A DNA stretch of 64,000 nucleotides from Rhodobacteraceae bacterium Alg238-R152 (GCA_900537125.1 UNRJ01000007.1:1-64000), one strand, 5' to 3'. Positions 19,277 to 28,422 are shown, counted from the stretch's first letter. The notes: a model not told the origin generated them from the sequence alone. Translations and numbers: made by a program.

Positions 19277-19987
19277 TCAGTCTTTTAGGATGCGATCAAT
19301 CAGAGCGGCGAGGCCTACGGGATCGGCAAAGAAGGGAGAGTGGCTTGTCGGCATCTCATAAACGTCGGCTGATGGCCAGTCCTCTGTCATGGTGACCTGA
19401 AATTCCGGTGGGATGGCTTGGTCATCCATGCAGCGAATGTAGCTGCGTGGGGTTTGTCTGTGGCCATCGCCCAGGGCGATTTTGGTGTTTTGTGCGGCGA
19501 TGGACTGCGGTGACAAATGGGCCAAGGCGTAGTCCTCGGTGCCTTTGGGGCAGTCGTGATAGAGGGCGTCGCGAACCTGTGCGGGGTCAAAGGTGTAGCT
19601 TAGTCCGTCTTCGTGGCGCTGGATGGCCTGCATCAGCGGTTGGCGTGGTGCGGCGATGCGCATGTCGGCGGTGGAGTGGTTGTCCCACGGGGTGTAGGCG
19701 CAGAGATAGATCAGGCGGGCGATGCGACCGGGGGCCAGATCTGCGGCGCGGGTGATCGGGAAGCCGCCCCAGCTGTGGCCCAAGACCACGGTGTCTTCGC
19801 GAAGAGCGTCGAGGACGGATTGGGCGCAGCTGTCCAGGGTGACATCAGCCACCGGGGTTGTGTCTTCCCCGTGCGACGGCATGTCGATGGCGCGAGCGCT
19901 GTGGCCCAAAGCCTCGAGCGCGGGGATGAGATCGCGATAACACCATGCACCGTGGCAGGAGCCGTGCACGAGAAGGATGTCAGACAT
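19277..19987 (-). CDS. Alpha/beta hydrolase (esterase-like)
   Basis: 236 residues. Oxyanion region LVHGSCHGAWCY, nucleophile elbow GHSWGG, and a late His in TSHSPFFADP. This pattern is found in the plant methyl-esterase/EstC-like group. Its ATG overlaps the PcaD homologue's stop by 8 bp and the PcaB-like gene follows after 19 bp, so the three genes are one operon. Substrate unknown; an aromatic-acid or lactone ester would suit the context (inference). Confidence 0.82.
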   Translation of the reverse strand: MSDILLVHGSCHGAWCYRDLIPALEALGHSARAIDMPSHGEDTTPVADVTLDSCAQSVLDALREDTVVLGHSWGGFPITRAADLAPGRIARLIYLCAYTPWDNHSTADMRIAAPRQPLMQAIQRHEDGLSYTFDPAQVRDALYHDCPKGTEDYALAHLSPQSIAAQNTKIALGDGHRQTPRSYIRCMDDQAIPPEFQVTMTEDWPSADVYEMPTSHSPFFADPVGLAALIDRILKD

Positions 19988-20768
19988 GGCCGGTTTCTTT
20001 CATGAAGTCAGTGAGTAGGGCGGCGTATTCGGCGGGTTTCTCGACGCAAGGCAGGTGGCCGGTGCGGCGCAGCAATTCCAAGCGTGCGCCGGGGATCAGC
20101 TCCACAGTTTCGCGCACCAAATCGGGTGGTGTTGCGCCGTCTTCGGACCCGGCAATGCCCAGGGTTGGCAGGCGCAGACCAGAGGTGGGGGTGTAAAAAT
20201 CGGTGCCTTGGATCGCGGCGCAGCAGCCCGCGTAGCCCTCGGGTGGGGTGGCTTCCAGCATGGATTTCCAATGAGCCAACTCGGGCTGGGCCTGAAAGTC
20301 CTGGGAAAACCAGCGTTCCATGACACCTTGGGACAAGGCGGCGAGGCCTTGGGCATGCACGGCCTCAATGCGCTCTTCCCACATCTTGGGGGAGCCAATT
20401 TTGGCAGCGGTGTTGGAGAGAACCATGGTGCGGACCAGATCGAGGCGTTTCACAGCCAGTCCTTGGGTGACCATGCCGCCAATCGAGAGGCCAACCACCA
20501 GCACCTCTTTGAGGTTCAAATGGTCGAGCAGTGCTTCGGCGTCTTTCACCAGCGCGCCCATGGTGTATGGCGCAGGCGGCACCTCCGTTTCGCCATGGCC
20601 ACGCATGTCGTAGCGAATGATGCGCATGCCGTCTGGCAGATGCGGCAGGATGGGATCCCATAGGTGCAGGGTGGTGCCCAGTGAGTTGATAAAGAGCACC
20701 GGCGCGCCGTTGGGGTCACCTTCGTCGCGGTAATGGGTTTGGATGCTGTTCAGGTTGGCAAAGGGCAT
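19980..20768 (-). CDS. pcaD: 3-oxoadipate enol-lactonase-like hydrolase
   Basis: 262 residues. PcaD hydrolyses 3-oxoadipate enol-lactone in the beta-ketoadipate pathway. Family features: NSLGTTLHLWDP (oxyanion), GLSIGGMV (nucleophile Ser), GCCAAIQGTDF (PcaD-typical), GSEDG (Asp) and GHLPCVE (His). Unlike complete operons, no pcaC, pcaH, pcaG or pcaQ is adjacent, and the PcaB homologue nearby is degenerate, so it may serve another lactone. Two bp separate it from the upstream EEP gene. Confidence 0.78.
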   Translation of the reverse strand: MPFANLNSIQTHYRDEGDPNGAPVLFINSLGTTLHLWDPILPHLPDGMRIIRYDMRGHGETEVPPAPYTMGALVKDAEALLDHLNLKEVLVVGLSIGGMVTQGLAVKRLDLVRTMVLSNTAAKIGSPKMWEERIEAVHAQGLAALSQGVMERWFSQDFQAQPELAHWKSMLEATPPEGYAGCCAAIQGTDFYTPTSGLRLPTLGIAGSEDGATPPDLVRETVELIPGARLELLRRTGHLPCVEKPAEYAALLTDFMKETGHV

Positions 20769-20770
20769 GA

Positions 20771-21976
20771 TTAATCTTTGATATCGTTGGTGTTCAGGGC
20801 CATGTGGGCTATGATTTGCCCATGGTCGGAGGCAAGCTTGTTATAAGGCGCTTCGGCGTGACTGCCATCGGTGAGATGGTCGTTCAGCACGCTGAAGTAT
20901 TCCATATCGCCAAGCCGGTCTGGATTGTCTGGATGGAAATGCTGGCTGAGGTAAATCTGGTCAATGCTCTCATATACGCCGCCAAAAGCGCTGGTGTAGA
21001 CCATGTCGCGCAGGGATTTGCGGGTGAATAAGGCTTCGGCGGAGGTCAAGCGGACAGAGGAGACGGCCTGTTGGATGGCATCGTTTTCGTGACGGGTGTA
21101 GCGGTCGTTGCCATGTTTGGCGTCATGGCGCAGCATCCAGCTGTAGTTGCGGAAGGGGACTTCGCCGGAGATGATTTCCGAGCTGACCGCGTGTTCGCCG
21201 TCGTTGAAATCACCCAACACCATCACCGGACGGCCCTGGTTGAGTTCTTCGACAACGGCGCGGCGTAGGACCCAGGCTTCGGCCATGCGGCGCAGGGCGG
21301 CACGCATGGCGCCCATGGCGCGGCCAAGTGGGTCGTAGTTGGTAAGGTCGGCCTCAGAGGCGTTGCCGTCAGAATCGCGGGGGAATTCACCCAGTTTGGA
21401 TTTGAGGTGGCAGTTGAAGACGGTGATCACCTGATCGCCAACCGGGATGCGTGCCTTGAGGATCGGGCGGGAGGTGCGGCGCAACACGAAGGCGCCGGAA
21501 TCGTCACCATCCAGGCCTTGGAAGGGGATTTCGACCGGGGTGTCGAGATCTTGAATGATCTCGGGCGGCTCGGCAAAGCCGTAGCGCGACAAGATGGCGA
21601 CGCCGGGGCGGCGGTGGCCGGGCTCACCGGTGTCGTTCACGTTGGGCGCAACAAACAGGCCCCCGTCGCCGTAAGGGGTGTAGCCGAGTTTGCGGAAAAT
21701 GGCTTTGCGGTGGTAGCGCTTGGATTTGTCGGGGATCACTGCGGCGTTGGAGTCATCGCCAATGCGGTCGGCCTCTGCGATCACAGCCTGCAGGGAGGGT
21801 TCGTCAAAAATCTCCTGAAAGCCCACGATGTCGGCGTCCATGGAGAACAGCTGGCTGGCGGTCCAGTCCTCTTTCCAGGCGTGTTCCTCGGGTTTGTAGG
21901 ATTGGAAGGTGTAGTATTCCTGATCCGGGCCAATCAGGTTTTTCACGTTGAAAGATGCGATTGTGAAATTGGTCAT
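20771..21976 (-). CDS. Endonuclease/exonuclease/phosphatase-family protein
   Basis: 401 residues, cytoplasmic (no signal peptide). EEP-fold motifs: IASFNVKNL, VGFQEIFDE (catalytic Glu), FNCHLKSKLG, VLGDFND, and a closing NDHLTDGSH near the C-terminus. Such proteins act as nucleases or phosphodiesterases. First gene of the operon with the PcaD homologue. Substrate unknown. Confidence 0.85.
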   Translation of the reverse strand: MTNFTIASFNVKNLIGPDQEYYTFQSYKPEEHAWKEDWTASQLFSMDADIVGFQEIFDEPSLQAVIAEADRIGDDSNAAVIPDKSKRYHRKAIFRKLGYTPYGDGGLFVAPNVNDTGEPGHRRPGVAILSRYGFAEPPEIIQDLDTPVEIPFQGLDGDDSGAFVLRRTSRPILKARIPVGDQVITVFNCHLKSKLGEFPRDSDGNASEADLTNYDPLGRAMGAMRAALRRMAEAWVLRRAVVEELNQGRPVMVLGDFNDGEHAVSSEIISGEVPFRNYSWMLRHDAKHGNDRYTRHENDAIQQAVSSVRLTSAEALFTRKSLRDMVYTSAFGGVYESIDQIYLSQHFHPDNPDRLGDMEYFSVLNDHLTDGSHAEAPYNKLASDHGQIIAHMALNTNDIKD

Positions 21977-22021
21977 AACATAAGCCTAAAGCACAGGAAC
22001 CGGGGCGCAGCGCGCCTCGGC

Positions 22022-22057
22022 TCGCGCCCGACCCCGGCCCCCCAAGGACGGGCGCGA
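22022..22057. repeat. 9-bp inverted repeat in intergenic region
   Basis: TCGCGCCCG at 22022-22030 is exactly mirrored by CGGGCGCGA at 22049-22057 around an 18-nt C/A-rich loop. It lies between two same-strand genes and has no T tract, so it is not a typical terminator. Confidence 0.55.
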
Positions 22058-22150
22058 TGTTGCAACGATGGCCACAGCGTGTGGCAGTGTGAATGGGGCA
22101 GTGGGGTGTCATCTTGAGAGCCGCCCTTCGGGGCGGGCGCAATCCTTTTG

Positions 22151-23125
22151 TTACGGGAACCTTTTAAGAGCATCGGCAAAGACATCAGCGTCGACATTGC
22201 CGCCGGTGCAGACGGCCACAACTGCGTCGCCTTCGATTTTGTCGCCATGAAATAGGGCGGCGGCTAGGGCGCAGGCGCCGCCGGGTTCGGCGACAATTTT
22301 CAGGCGCTTGAAGGCGAGAGACATGGCCACACGCACTTCGTCTTCACTCACAACAAAGCCGGGACCAACCAAGCGTTGCAAGATCGGGAAAGTGAGGTCG
22401 CCGGGCTGGGGCGTGATGATGGCATCGCAGATGGAGCCGGTTTCAGTTGCGTTGCGTTGGATGCGGCCGGTTTCCAAGGAGCGGGCGGTGTCGTCAAAGC
22501 CTTCGGGTTCTGACGGACGCACGCGCATGTTGGGGGCGTCGGCTTCTAAGGCCAAGGCGATACCTGCGGTGAGACCACCGCCGCCGCAACAGGCAATCAC
22601 GTCGCCGGAAGTCACGCCGAGGTCTGCGGCTTGAGCCGCGATTTCCAGACCCACGGTACCTTGGCCTGCAATCACCTGCGGCTCGTCATAGGGGCGGATC
22701 AGGGTCAGGCCGCGCGCTTCGGCGATCTTGTTGCCCACCTCTTCGCGGCTTTCACCACCGGCGCGATCATAGAGCACAACTTCGGCGCCCAAAGCGCGGG
22801 TGTTGTCGATTTTCAGCTTCGGGGCGTTCTGCGGCATGATGATTACCGAGGGCGCGCGGTGGGCCGAGGCCGCTGCTGCGACGCCTTGGGCGTGGTTGCC
22901 GGAGGAGAAGGCGATCACACCACGTTTGCGGGTGGCCTCGTCCATGGCAGAGACCGCGGACCAACCGCCGCGAAACTTGAAGGACCCGGTGTGTTGCAGG
23001 TTTTCAGCCTTCACCAACACCCGGCGGCCAGCGATGTCATCCAAAAACGGCGAGGTCAGCATGGGTGTCATGCGGGCGTGGCCTTGGATGCGTTTTGCAG
23101 CGGCGCGGATCATGTCGATGTTCAT
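22151..23125 (-). CDS. PLP-dependent threonine/serine dehydratase-like enzyme
   Basis: 324 residues from ATG 23125, which overlaps the upstream stop by 4 bp; the open frame before it has no conserved sequence. Fold-type II PLP enzyme: SFKFRGGW (Schiff-base Lys), SSGNHAQGVA, and the glycine-rich phosphate loop CGGGGLTAG. It lacks the C-terminal ACT regulatory domain of biosynthetic IlvA, so it belongs with catabolic threonine dehydratases, serine racemases and 3-hydroxyaspartate ammonia-lyases. Exact substrate undecided. Confidence 0.85.
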   Translation of the reverse strand: MNIDMIRAAAKRIQGHARMTPMLTSPFLDDIAGRRVLVKAENLQHTGSFKFRGGWSAVSAMDEATRKRGVIAFSSGNHAQGVAAAASAHRAPSVIIMPQNAPKLKIDNTRALGAEVVLYDRAGGESREEVGNKIAEARGLTLIRPYDEPQVIAGQGTVGLEIAAQAADLGVTSGDVIACCGGGGLTAGIALALEADAPNMRVRPSEPEGFDDTARSLETGRIQRNATETGSICDAIITPQPGDLTFPILQRLVGPGFVVSEDEVRVAMSLAFKRLKIVAEPGGACALAAALFHGDKIEGDAVVAVCTGGNVDADVFADALKRFP

Positions 23126-23967
23126 GCGAGTTCTCCGGCGGGCAGTTGCGCGATCCATTGGTGCAGCACGTCGAGGCATTCTGTCTCATCGAGGAAAGGT
23201 ACGTGGGCGCGGTCTTTGACTTCGGCCGCCAGCATCGGTGCGCGCGCCTGCATCTCGGCGAAAGTCTCTTGGCTGAGAATGTCGGAGTTTTTGCCGCGCA
23301 GCACGGCAAGCGGCAGGCCTTTGAGTTTGTCAAACTGGGGCCACATGTCGCCAGCGGGGGCTTTGGGATCAAACTCTGCCAGCACGGCGTTGCGCAGTTT
23401 GGGGTCGTAATTGATGTTGAGACCGGATTCGGTTTCGACAAAGTGATGTTCGGCCTCCTCTGCCCAGCGGCTGGCCGGGACATTGTGGAAGCCGGGCAGA
23501 CGGGTGGCGAGGGCCTCTGCGGCTTCTGTGCGGCTGGTCCAGACTGGTTTGCGGCCAATGAACACAAGGATGACTTCGAGGCCGTTGGTTTCGATCACCG
23601 GTCCCACGTCGTTGAAACAGACGCCAGTGACGCGGTTGGGCGCCACCTCCATCAGGGTCAAAGCGATTAAACCGCCGCGCGAGGTGCCTAATATGGCGGT
23701 TTTATCGATGCCCAGATGGTTGAGTAGGTCCAGCGCGTCTTGGGCTTCGCGCACGAGATTGTAGGTGGTGAAGTCTTCCGCCCACTCCGATTGCCCGCGT
23801 CCACGATAGTCCATGCGGATCACGCGGGCGTTGCTCAGATGTGGGCGTACATAGTCAAAATCACTGGCGTTGCGGGTTAGGCCGGAGAGGCAGAGCACAA
23901 TTGGGCCGGACCCGCCGGTGTCGTCAAAATAGAGCGACAGGCCGTCAGTAGTGGTGAAATGGGGCAT
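23122..23967 (-). CDS. Alpha/beta hydrolase
   Basis: 281 residues. Oxyanion region VLCLSGLTRNASDF, nucleophile elbow GTSRGG, and a His in DRAHVPF near the C-terminus. Starts immediately after the dehalogenase stop (TAA directly followed by ATG) and overlaps the threonine dehydratase start, so translation is coupled through all three genes. The substrate is unknown. Confidence 0.85.
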   Translation of the reverse strand: MPHFTTTDGLSLYFDDTGGSGPIVLCLSGLTRNASDFDYVRPHLSNARVIRMDYRGRGQSEWAEDFTTYNLVREAQDALDLLNHLGIDKTAILGTSRGGLIALTLMEVAPNRVTGVCFNDVGPVIETNGLEVILVFIGRKPVWTSRTEAAEALATRLPGFHNVPASRWAEEAEHHFVETESGLNINYDPKLRNAVLAEFDPKAPAGDMWPQFDKLKGLPLAVLRGKNSDILSQETFAEMQARAPMLAAEVKDRAHVPFLDETECLDVLHQWIAQLPAGELA

Positions 23968-24663
23968 TTACAGTCTCAGCAAATCAGGAACAAATTTCAG
24001 GTCGGTCAAAACAAACTCAGGCTTCCATGGCAGTCGATCCACCTGTTCGCCGCTGTTGCGATGTACCCAGCAAGAGCGGAAGCCAAAGCCAGCGGCACCG
24101 GCGGCGTCCCAGCCATTAGAGGAGACAAAAATCACCTCTTCGGGTTGGCAGTCAAAGCGTTTGGTGACCAGCTCATAAACCTGATGGGCGGGTTTAAAAA
24201 TGCCGACCTCTTCGACGCTCAGGACATCGTCCAACAGGTGGCCAATGCCGGCGTTTTGCACCGCGCCATCGAGCATTTTGGGGGAGCCATTGGACAGAAT
24301 AGCGGTGTTCATGCCGGCGTCTTTGAGCTCTTGCAGCGCTTTGGGCACTTCGGGATAGGCGCTGAGTTCCCAGTACAGCTGCAACAAGCGTTCCCGCAGT
24401 TCCCAATGCTCCGGTGCGTTGAGTTTCACCACGTCCAGCGCATTATCGAGGGCGTTTTGGGTGACCTCCCAAAAGTCGGTATGGGCGTTGGTGATGGCGC
24501 GGATCCAAGTGTATTGCAGTTGTTTAGCACGCCAAACCTCCGCCACTTTAGGCCAGTGTTTGGCAAACGCTTCGCGGCCTGGCTCGGCGGCAAGTTCTCT
24601 CGCCGCGGCAGAGACATCAAAAAGCGTGCCATAGGCGTCAAAGACAAAGGTTGTGGTGGCCAT
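23968..24663 (-). CDS. Haloacid dehalogenase, type II
   Basis: 231 residues. HAD motif I is VFDAYGTLFDV with the nucleophilic Asp. Motif II is ILSNGS, then the conserved Lys (HQVYELV region) and motif III FVSSNGWDAAGA with the S-x-N-x-x-D typical of L-2-haloacid dehalogenases. It would hydrolyse 2-haloacids to 2-hydroxyacids, a useful reaction in marine bacteria. First gene of the operon with the hydrolase and dehydratase. Confidence 0.88.
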   Translation of the reverse strand: MATTTFVFDAYGTLFDVSAAARELAAEPGREAFAKHWPKVAEVWRAKQLQYTWIRAITNAHTDFWEVTQNALDNALDVVKLNAPEHWELRERLLQLYWELSAYPEVPKALQELKDAGMNTAILSNGSPKMLDGAVQNAGIGHLLDDVLSVEEVGIFKPAHQVYELVTKRFDCQPEEVIFVSSNGWDAAGAAGFGFRSCWVHRNSGEQVDRLPWKPEFVLTDLKFVPDLLRL

Positions 24664-24803
24664 CGTTTCCTCCCGATTTGTGGGCAGATTGGCAGGTTTG
24701 AAGCGGGGCGAAAAGGCCTGTTTTACAAATAGACGTGAGGCCTATAGGGTGCGCCGCTCAAGCCGGCTGAAAGGGTCGGGCAAGCTGACAGATGGGACAT
24801 TTT

Positions 24804-25232
24804 ATGACCGCAGCAAAATCGGGCGATACCGTCCGCATCCACTACACCGGCACCTTGAGCGACGGGTCCACTTTTGACAGTTCCGAAGGTCGTGACCCGC
24901 TGGAGTTTACGCTTGGTTCTGGCCAGGTCATCCCGGGGTTTGACACGGCTGTAGACGGCATGGCTGTGGGCGAGAAAAAAGTCGCGGAAATTCCGGCGGA
25001 TCAGGCGTATGGCCCGCGCCACGAAGAGGCCATTCAAGATGTGCCACGTGAGCAGATTCCGGCGGAAATTCCGCTTGAGATTGGCCTGCAGTTGCAGATG
25101 CAGTCTCCAACCGGTCAGGTTATGCCAGTGACGGTTGTTGAGATTTCCGATGAGATTGTGAAGCTGGACGCAAACCACATGCTGGCTGGCAAAGACCTGA
25201 CCTTCGCAATTGAGTTGGTGTCGATCAACTGA
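24804..25232 (+). CDS. FKBP-type peptidyl-prolyl isomerase (SlyD-like)
   Basis: 142 residues from ATG 24804, preceded by GGGA; an ATG at 24792 would add four residues without a ribosome site. FKBP core (SGDTVRIHYTGTLSDGSTFDS, VIPGFDTAVDGM) with an inserted IF domain (about residues 65-120), ending ANHMLAGKDLTFAIELV, as in SlyD. The His-rich nickel-binding tail of E. coli SlyD is absent. Cytoplasmic folding catalyst/chaperone. Confidence 0.9.
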   Translation: MTAAKSGDTVRIHYTGTLSDGSTFDSSEGRDPLEFTLGSGQVIPGFDTAVDGMAVGEKKVAEIPADQAYGPRHEEAIQDVPREQIPAEIPLEIGLQLQMQSPTGQVMPVTVVEISDEIVKLDANHMLAGKDLTFAIELVSIN

Positions 25233-25257
25233 TCTCACGTTCTGTGTGACAGATTGG

Positions 25258-25284
25258 AAAGCCCGTCATTTGGCGGGCTTTTTT
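25258..25284 (+). terminator. Intrinsic terminator after the FKBP gene
   Basis: Stem AAAGCCCG/CGGGCTTT with an 8-nt loop and a T6 tract. Confidence 0.88.
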
Positions 25285-25285
25285 G

Positions 25286-25627
25286 TTATCTTGGCACGTC
25301 GTTTGGGCGCGGGGCCTGATCGGCTACAAACCCGTCGCGTATGCAAAAGGCTATATCGTCAACCAGGGTCACGGTACCGCCAAGGCGGAGTTTGCAGTGT
25401 CTTTTGAAGAACCGTTCCTGCAGCTTTAGCGGACTTTGAAAGGAGAAGGATTTCTCCGAACTGTCCAACACCGAGCTTTGCAACGCAAGAAACAGAAGGG
25501 TGAGGCTGCACAGAGCCATTGCCGGCTCCACTTTTTTGAGCCATGGCCTGCTTTTGAGCGCGTTGGTGGCCAACAGGCACAGCAACGCAATGCCACTGGC
25601 AGCGAGGATGAATGCATCAATTTTCAT
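25286..25627 (-). CDS. Possible small membrane protein, unknown
   Basis: 113 residues with hydrophobic segments at about residues 4-22 and 34-50 and a basic soluble C-terminus. No good Shine-Dalgarno before the ATG, and its 3' end abuts the FKBP terminator. I do not recognise a family. The hydrophobic pattern and intact frame favour a real gene, but only weakly. Confidence 0.4.
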   Translation of the reverse strand: MKIDAFILAASGIALLCLLATNALKSRPWLKKVEPAMALCSLTLLFLALQSSVLDSSEKSFSFQSPLKLQERFFKRHCKLRLGGTVTLVDDIAFCIRDGFVADQAPRPNDVPR

Positions 25628-25827
25628 AAGCTCGACAATCCAACGAGTCGGGGGAGGTTTTGCGGCTCTATAGGGGGCAGGTCGGGGCGCGTCGAAAGGT
25701 TTTTGCCGCGTTTTACGCGTTTGGCGAAATTACGCCACTTGTTAAGTGATTTTGTGTTTGAGATGCACCTTTGCTAGGTCTCTCCGAGGGCGCGCTGGGG
25801 CAGTTGAAAGTTATTGCGGGCGCTGTG

Positions 25828-25856
25828 CCCCGTAGTTTGACGGGGTTTCCTTTTTG
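25828..25856 (+). terminator. Terminator-like hairpin upstream of the nitronate monooxygenase gene
   Basis: CCCCGT/ACGGGG stem with 6-nt loop, followed by TTTCCTTTTT. No + strand gene lies just upstream, so it could end a small RNA or act as an attenuator in the leader of the next gene. Nothing else is seen in 25628-25892. Confidence 0.6.
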
Positions 25857-25892
25857 CGGGGCAGCGTTAGCCTGAGGGCAGGAGGACGCTAT

Positions 25893-26948
25893 ATGGATTT
25901 GACTGCATTGCTGGGACTAAAATGGCCGCTGTTGCAGGCACCGATGGCGGGGGTGTCGACACCCCAGATGGCGGCGGCGGTGAGCAACGCCGGTGGTCTC
26001 GGTGCGCTGGGCCTTGGCGCGGCTGGTGTGGAAGGCGCGCGGGAGATGCTGCGGGGCACGCGGGCACTCACCGACAGACCGATTAATGCCAATGTGTTTT
26101 GTCACGCGCCTGCGCTGCGGGATGCGGATGTGGAGGCAGATTGGCTGACCGCATTGGCCCCAACGTTTGCGCGGTTTGCGGCCAAGCCCCCTGAAGCGTT
26201 GCATGAGATTTATCGCAGTTTTGTGGTGGATCGGGCGATGTGTGACATGCTGATCGCGGAAGCGCCGGGGGTTGTGAGCCTGCACTTTGGATTGCCAGAC
26301 ACAGCGTGGATTGCAGAGCTTCAGGCGGCGGGCAATCTGGTGTTCGCCAGCGCCACCAATGTGGCGGAGGCACGGGCCTGCGAAGCGGTGGGTGTAGACG
26401 CTGTTGTGGCACAGGGCATTGAGGCTGGTGGACATCGTGGGATGTTTGATCCGGATGTGGAAGATGAGGCGCTGTCAACTTTGGTGCTGGTGGAGCGGTT
26501 GGTTGCGGCATGTGAAGTGCCGGTGATTGTGGCGGGCGGTTTGATGGATGGCGTGGATGTGGCGCGGGCGTTGGTACGTGGCGCGGCAGCGGCGCAACTG
26601 GGCACGGCGTTTCTGGATTGCACGGAGTCGGCGGCGGATGCGGCCTATCGCGCGGCGTTGCGGGACCCGGAGCAGGGGCCGCCGGTGCTGACCACGTCAA
26701 TCTCAGGGCGTGCGGCGCGCTGTATGCGGAATGACTTTGTGGCTCTGGGACAAGGGTTACATGCCAAGGTGCCGGACTATCCGGTGACTTATGATGCGGG
26801 CAAGGCGCTCAACGCGGCGGCGAAGGCGGCAGGCAAGACGGGGTTTGGCGCGCAATGGGCGGGCACCGGTGTGGCGCGGGTGCGCTCTGGTGGTGCGGCG
26901 GAGATTTTGGAAGCCATTGGTGCGGAGCTCAAGGCGGCACAGGCCTGA
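25893..26948 (+). CDS. Nitronate monooxygenase (2-nitropropane dioxygenase family)
   Basis: 351 residues from ATG 25893, with GGAGGA 6 bp upstream; the open frame before it is not conserved. FMN-binding TIM barrel: LLQAPMAGVSTPQMAAAV at the N-terminus, VAQGIEAGGHRGMF (family-typical His), VAGGLMDG, and LGTAFLDCTES near the phosphate-binding end. Oxidises alkyl nitronates such as propionate 3-nitronate in the class I enzymes. Confidence 0.88.
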   Translation: MDLTALLGLKWPLLQAPMAGVSTPQMAAAVSNAGGLGALGLGAAGVEGAREMLRGTRALTDRPINANVFCHAPALRDADVEADWLTALAPTFARFAAKPPEALHEIYRSFVVDRAMCDMLIAEAPGVVSLHFGLPDTAWIAELQAAGNLVFASATNVAEARACEAVGVDAVVAQGIEAGGHRGMFDPDVEDEALSTLVLVERLVAACEVPVIVAGGLMDGVDVARALVRGAAAAQLGTAFLDCTESAADAAYRAALRDPEQGPPVLTTSISGRAARCMRNDFVALGQGLHAKVPDYPVTYDAGKALNAAAKAAGKTGFGAQWAGTGVARVRSGGAAEILEAIGAELKAAQA

Positions 26949-26960
26949 CCCCAGAAAAGC

Positions 26961-26985
26961 GAAATGCCCCGCGTGGGGGCATTTC
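26961..26985 (-). terminator. Hairpin between convergent genes
   Basis: 10-bp perfect stem (GAAATGCCCC/GGGGCATTTC) with a 5-nt loop. On the minus strand it is followed by CTTTTC, so it most likely ends the fabB transcript; it may also stop the convergent + transcript. Confidence 0.75.
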
Positions 26986-27009
26986 ATAAAGCTTGTTCGT
27001 GGGGCTTGA

Positions 27010-28239
27010 TTAGCCGCGATACTTGGACAACAGCATGGAGCCGTTGGTGCCGCCAAAGCCAAAGCTGTTGGTCATCACCGTGTCCAGACCGGCGTTTTCC
27101 ACCAGATCAGTGGCCACTTCGCCAGGATTGATGGCCGGGTCCAATGTTTCCACATTGATCGACGGGGTGATGAAGTCCCCATCCAGCATCAGAAGACAGA
27201 AGATTGCTTCCAACGCACCCGCCGCGCCTTGGGCGTGGCCGGTCATGGATTTGGTGGACGAGATCGGAGGTGTGGTACCTTCGCCAAAGACACGGCGCAC
27301 AGCCTCAACTTCACCTACATCGCCAACCGGCGTGGAGGTACCGTGGGCGTTGATGTAGCTGACCTTGCGGTCTTCTGGTAGCGTGGCTGTGGCCAAACGC
27401 ATGGCGCGTTCGCCGCCTTCACCGGATGGGGCAACCATGTCGTGGCCATCAGAGGTTGCGGCAAAGCCAGTGACTTCGGCATAGATTTTCGCACCGCGGG
27501 CCAGCGCGTGCTCGAGGTCTTCCAGCACCACAATGCCGCCGCCGCCGGAGATGACAAAGCCGTCGCGGTCCGCGTCAAAGGCGCGGGAGGCTTTTTCCGG
27601 GGTGTCGTTATACTTGCTGCTCATCGCGCCCATGGCGTCAAACAGGCAGGACAGAGTCCAGTCGAGCTCTTCGCCGCCGCCAGCAAACATCACGTCCTGC
27701 TTGCCCATCATGATCTGTTCCGCCGCATTGCCGATGCAGTGCAGGGAGGTCGAGCAAGCCGAGGTGATGGAGTAGTTGATGCCTTTGATTTTAAAGGCGG
27801 TGGCGAGGTTGGCGGAAATGGTCGAGCCCATGCATTTTGGCACGGCAAATGGTCCGATGCGCTTGGTTGCGCCGGTTTTGGCCACGGTTTGATGCGCGGT
27901 CAGCATTGCCGAGGTGGATGGCCCGCCGGACCCTGCCACAAGGCCGGTGCGCTCGTTGACGATCTGATCCTCGGACAGACCAGCATCGGCAATCGCCTGT
28001 TGCATGGCGATATGGGCATACGCCGCGCCAGGGCCCATGAAGCGCAGGGTGCGTTTGTCGACCTGCGCTTTGATATCGATGTCGATATGACCAGCGACCT
28101 GACTGCGGAAGCCGTGCTCGGCCATTTCGGCACTGGCGGAAATGCCGGATTTGCCCGCTTTCAGCGAGGCGGTGACTTCTTCGGCATTGTTGCCAATAGA
28201 GGATACGATACCCAGTCCGGTAACGACGACGCGACGCAT
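27010..28239 (-). CDS. fabB: Beta-ketoacyl-ACP synthase I
   Basis: 409 residues. Condensing enzyme of unsaturated fatty-acid synthesis in the FabA/FabB pathway. Active-site Cys162 in TSACSTSLH; His residues in [11 protein letters not shown] and [12 protein letters not shown]-terminal [11 protein letters not shown]. The partner fabA lies 9.5 kb away on the same strand, whereas the two genes are usually adjacent. No fabI follows; the gene ends facing the nitronate monooxygenase. Confidence 0.93.
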   Translation of the reverse strand: MRRVVVTGLGIVSSIGNNAEEVTASLKAGKSGISASAEMAEHGFRSQVAGHIDIDIKAQVDKRTLRFMGPGAAYAHIAMQQAIADAGLSEDQIVNERTGLVAGSGGPSTSAMLTAHQTVAKTGATKRIGPFAVPKCMGSTISANLATAFKIKGINYSITSACSTSLHCIGNAAEQIMMGKQDVMFAGGGEELDWTLSCLFDAMGAMSSKYNDTPEKASRAFDADRDGFVISGGGGIVVLEDLEHALARGAKIYAEVTGFAATSDGHDMVAPSGEGGERAMRLATATLPEDRKVSYINAHGTSTPVGDVGEVEAVRRVFGEGTTPPISSTKSMTGHAQGAAGALEAIFCLLMLDGDFITPSINVETLDPAINPGEVATDLVENAGLDTVMTNSFGFGGTNGSMLLSKYRG

Positions 28240-28367
28240 GTGCGCTCTCCCTTAGTTTGTTGAGCACTATGTAGGGGATGAAGGGGGGGCGGCGCAAGGT
28301 AGGGCGTGGCGACAGGTCGCCTAGGGGCGGGAATTTTGAGACCCGATGGTTGGTGCCGCCGCCAGCC

Positions 28368-28417
28368 CCGGTGTTGGAGGCCGGCAGCGGCGCCGGTGTT
28401 GGAGGCCGGCAGCGGCG
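28368..28417. repeat. Two tandem copies of a 25-bp GC-rich unit
   Basis: A 25-bp unit beginning CCGGTGTTGGAGG is repeated exactly at 28368-28392 and 28393-28417, just 3' of the GFA gene (on the minus strand) and upstream of fabB. Confidence 0.8.
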
Positions 28418-28422
28418 CCGCA

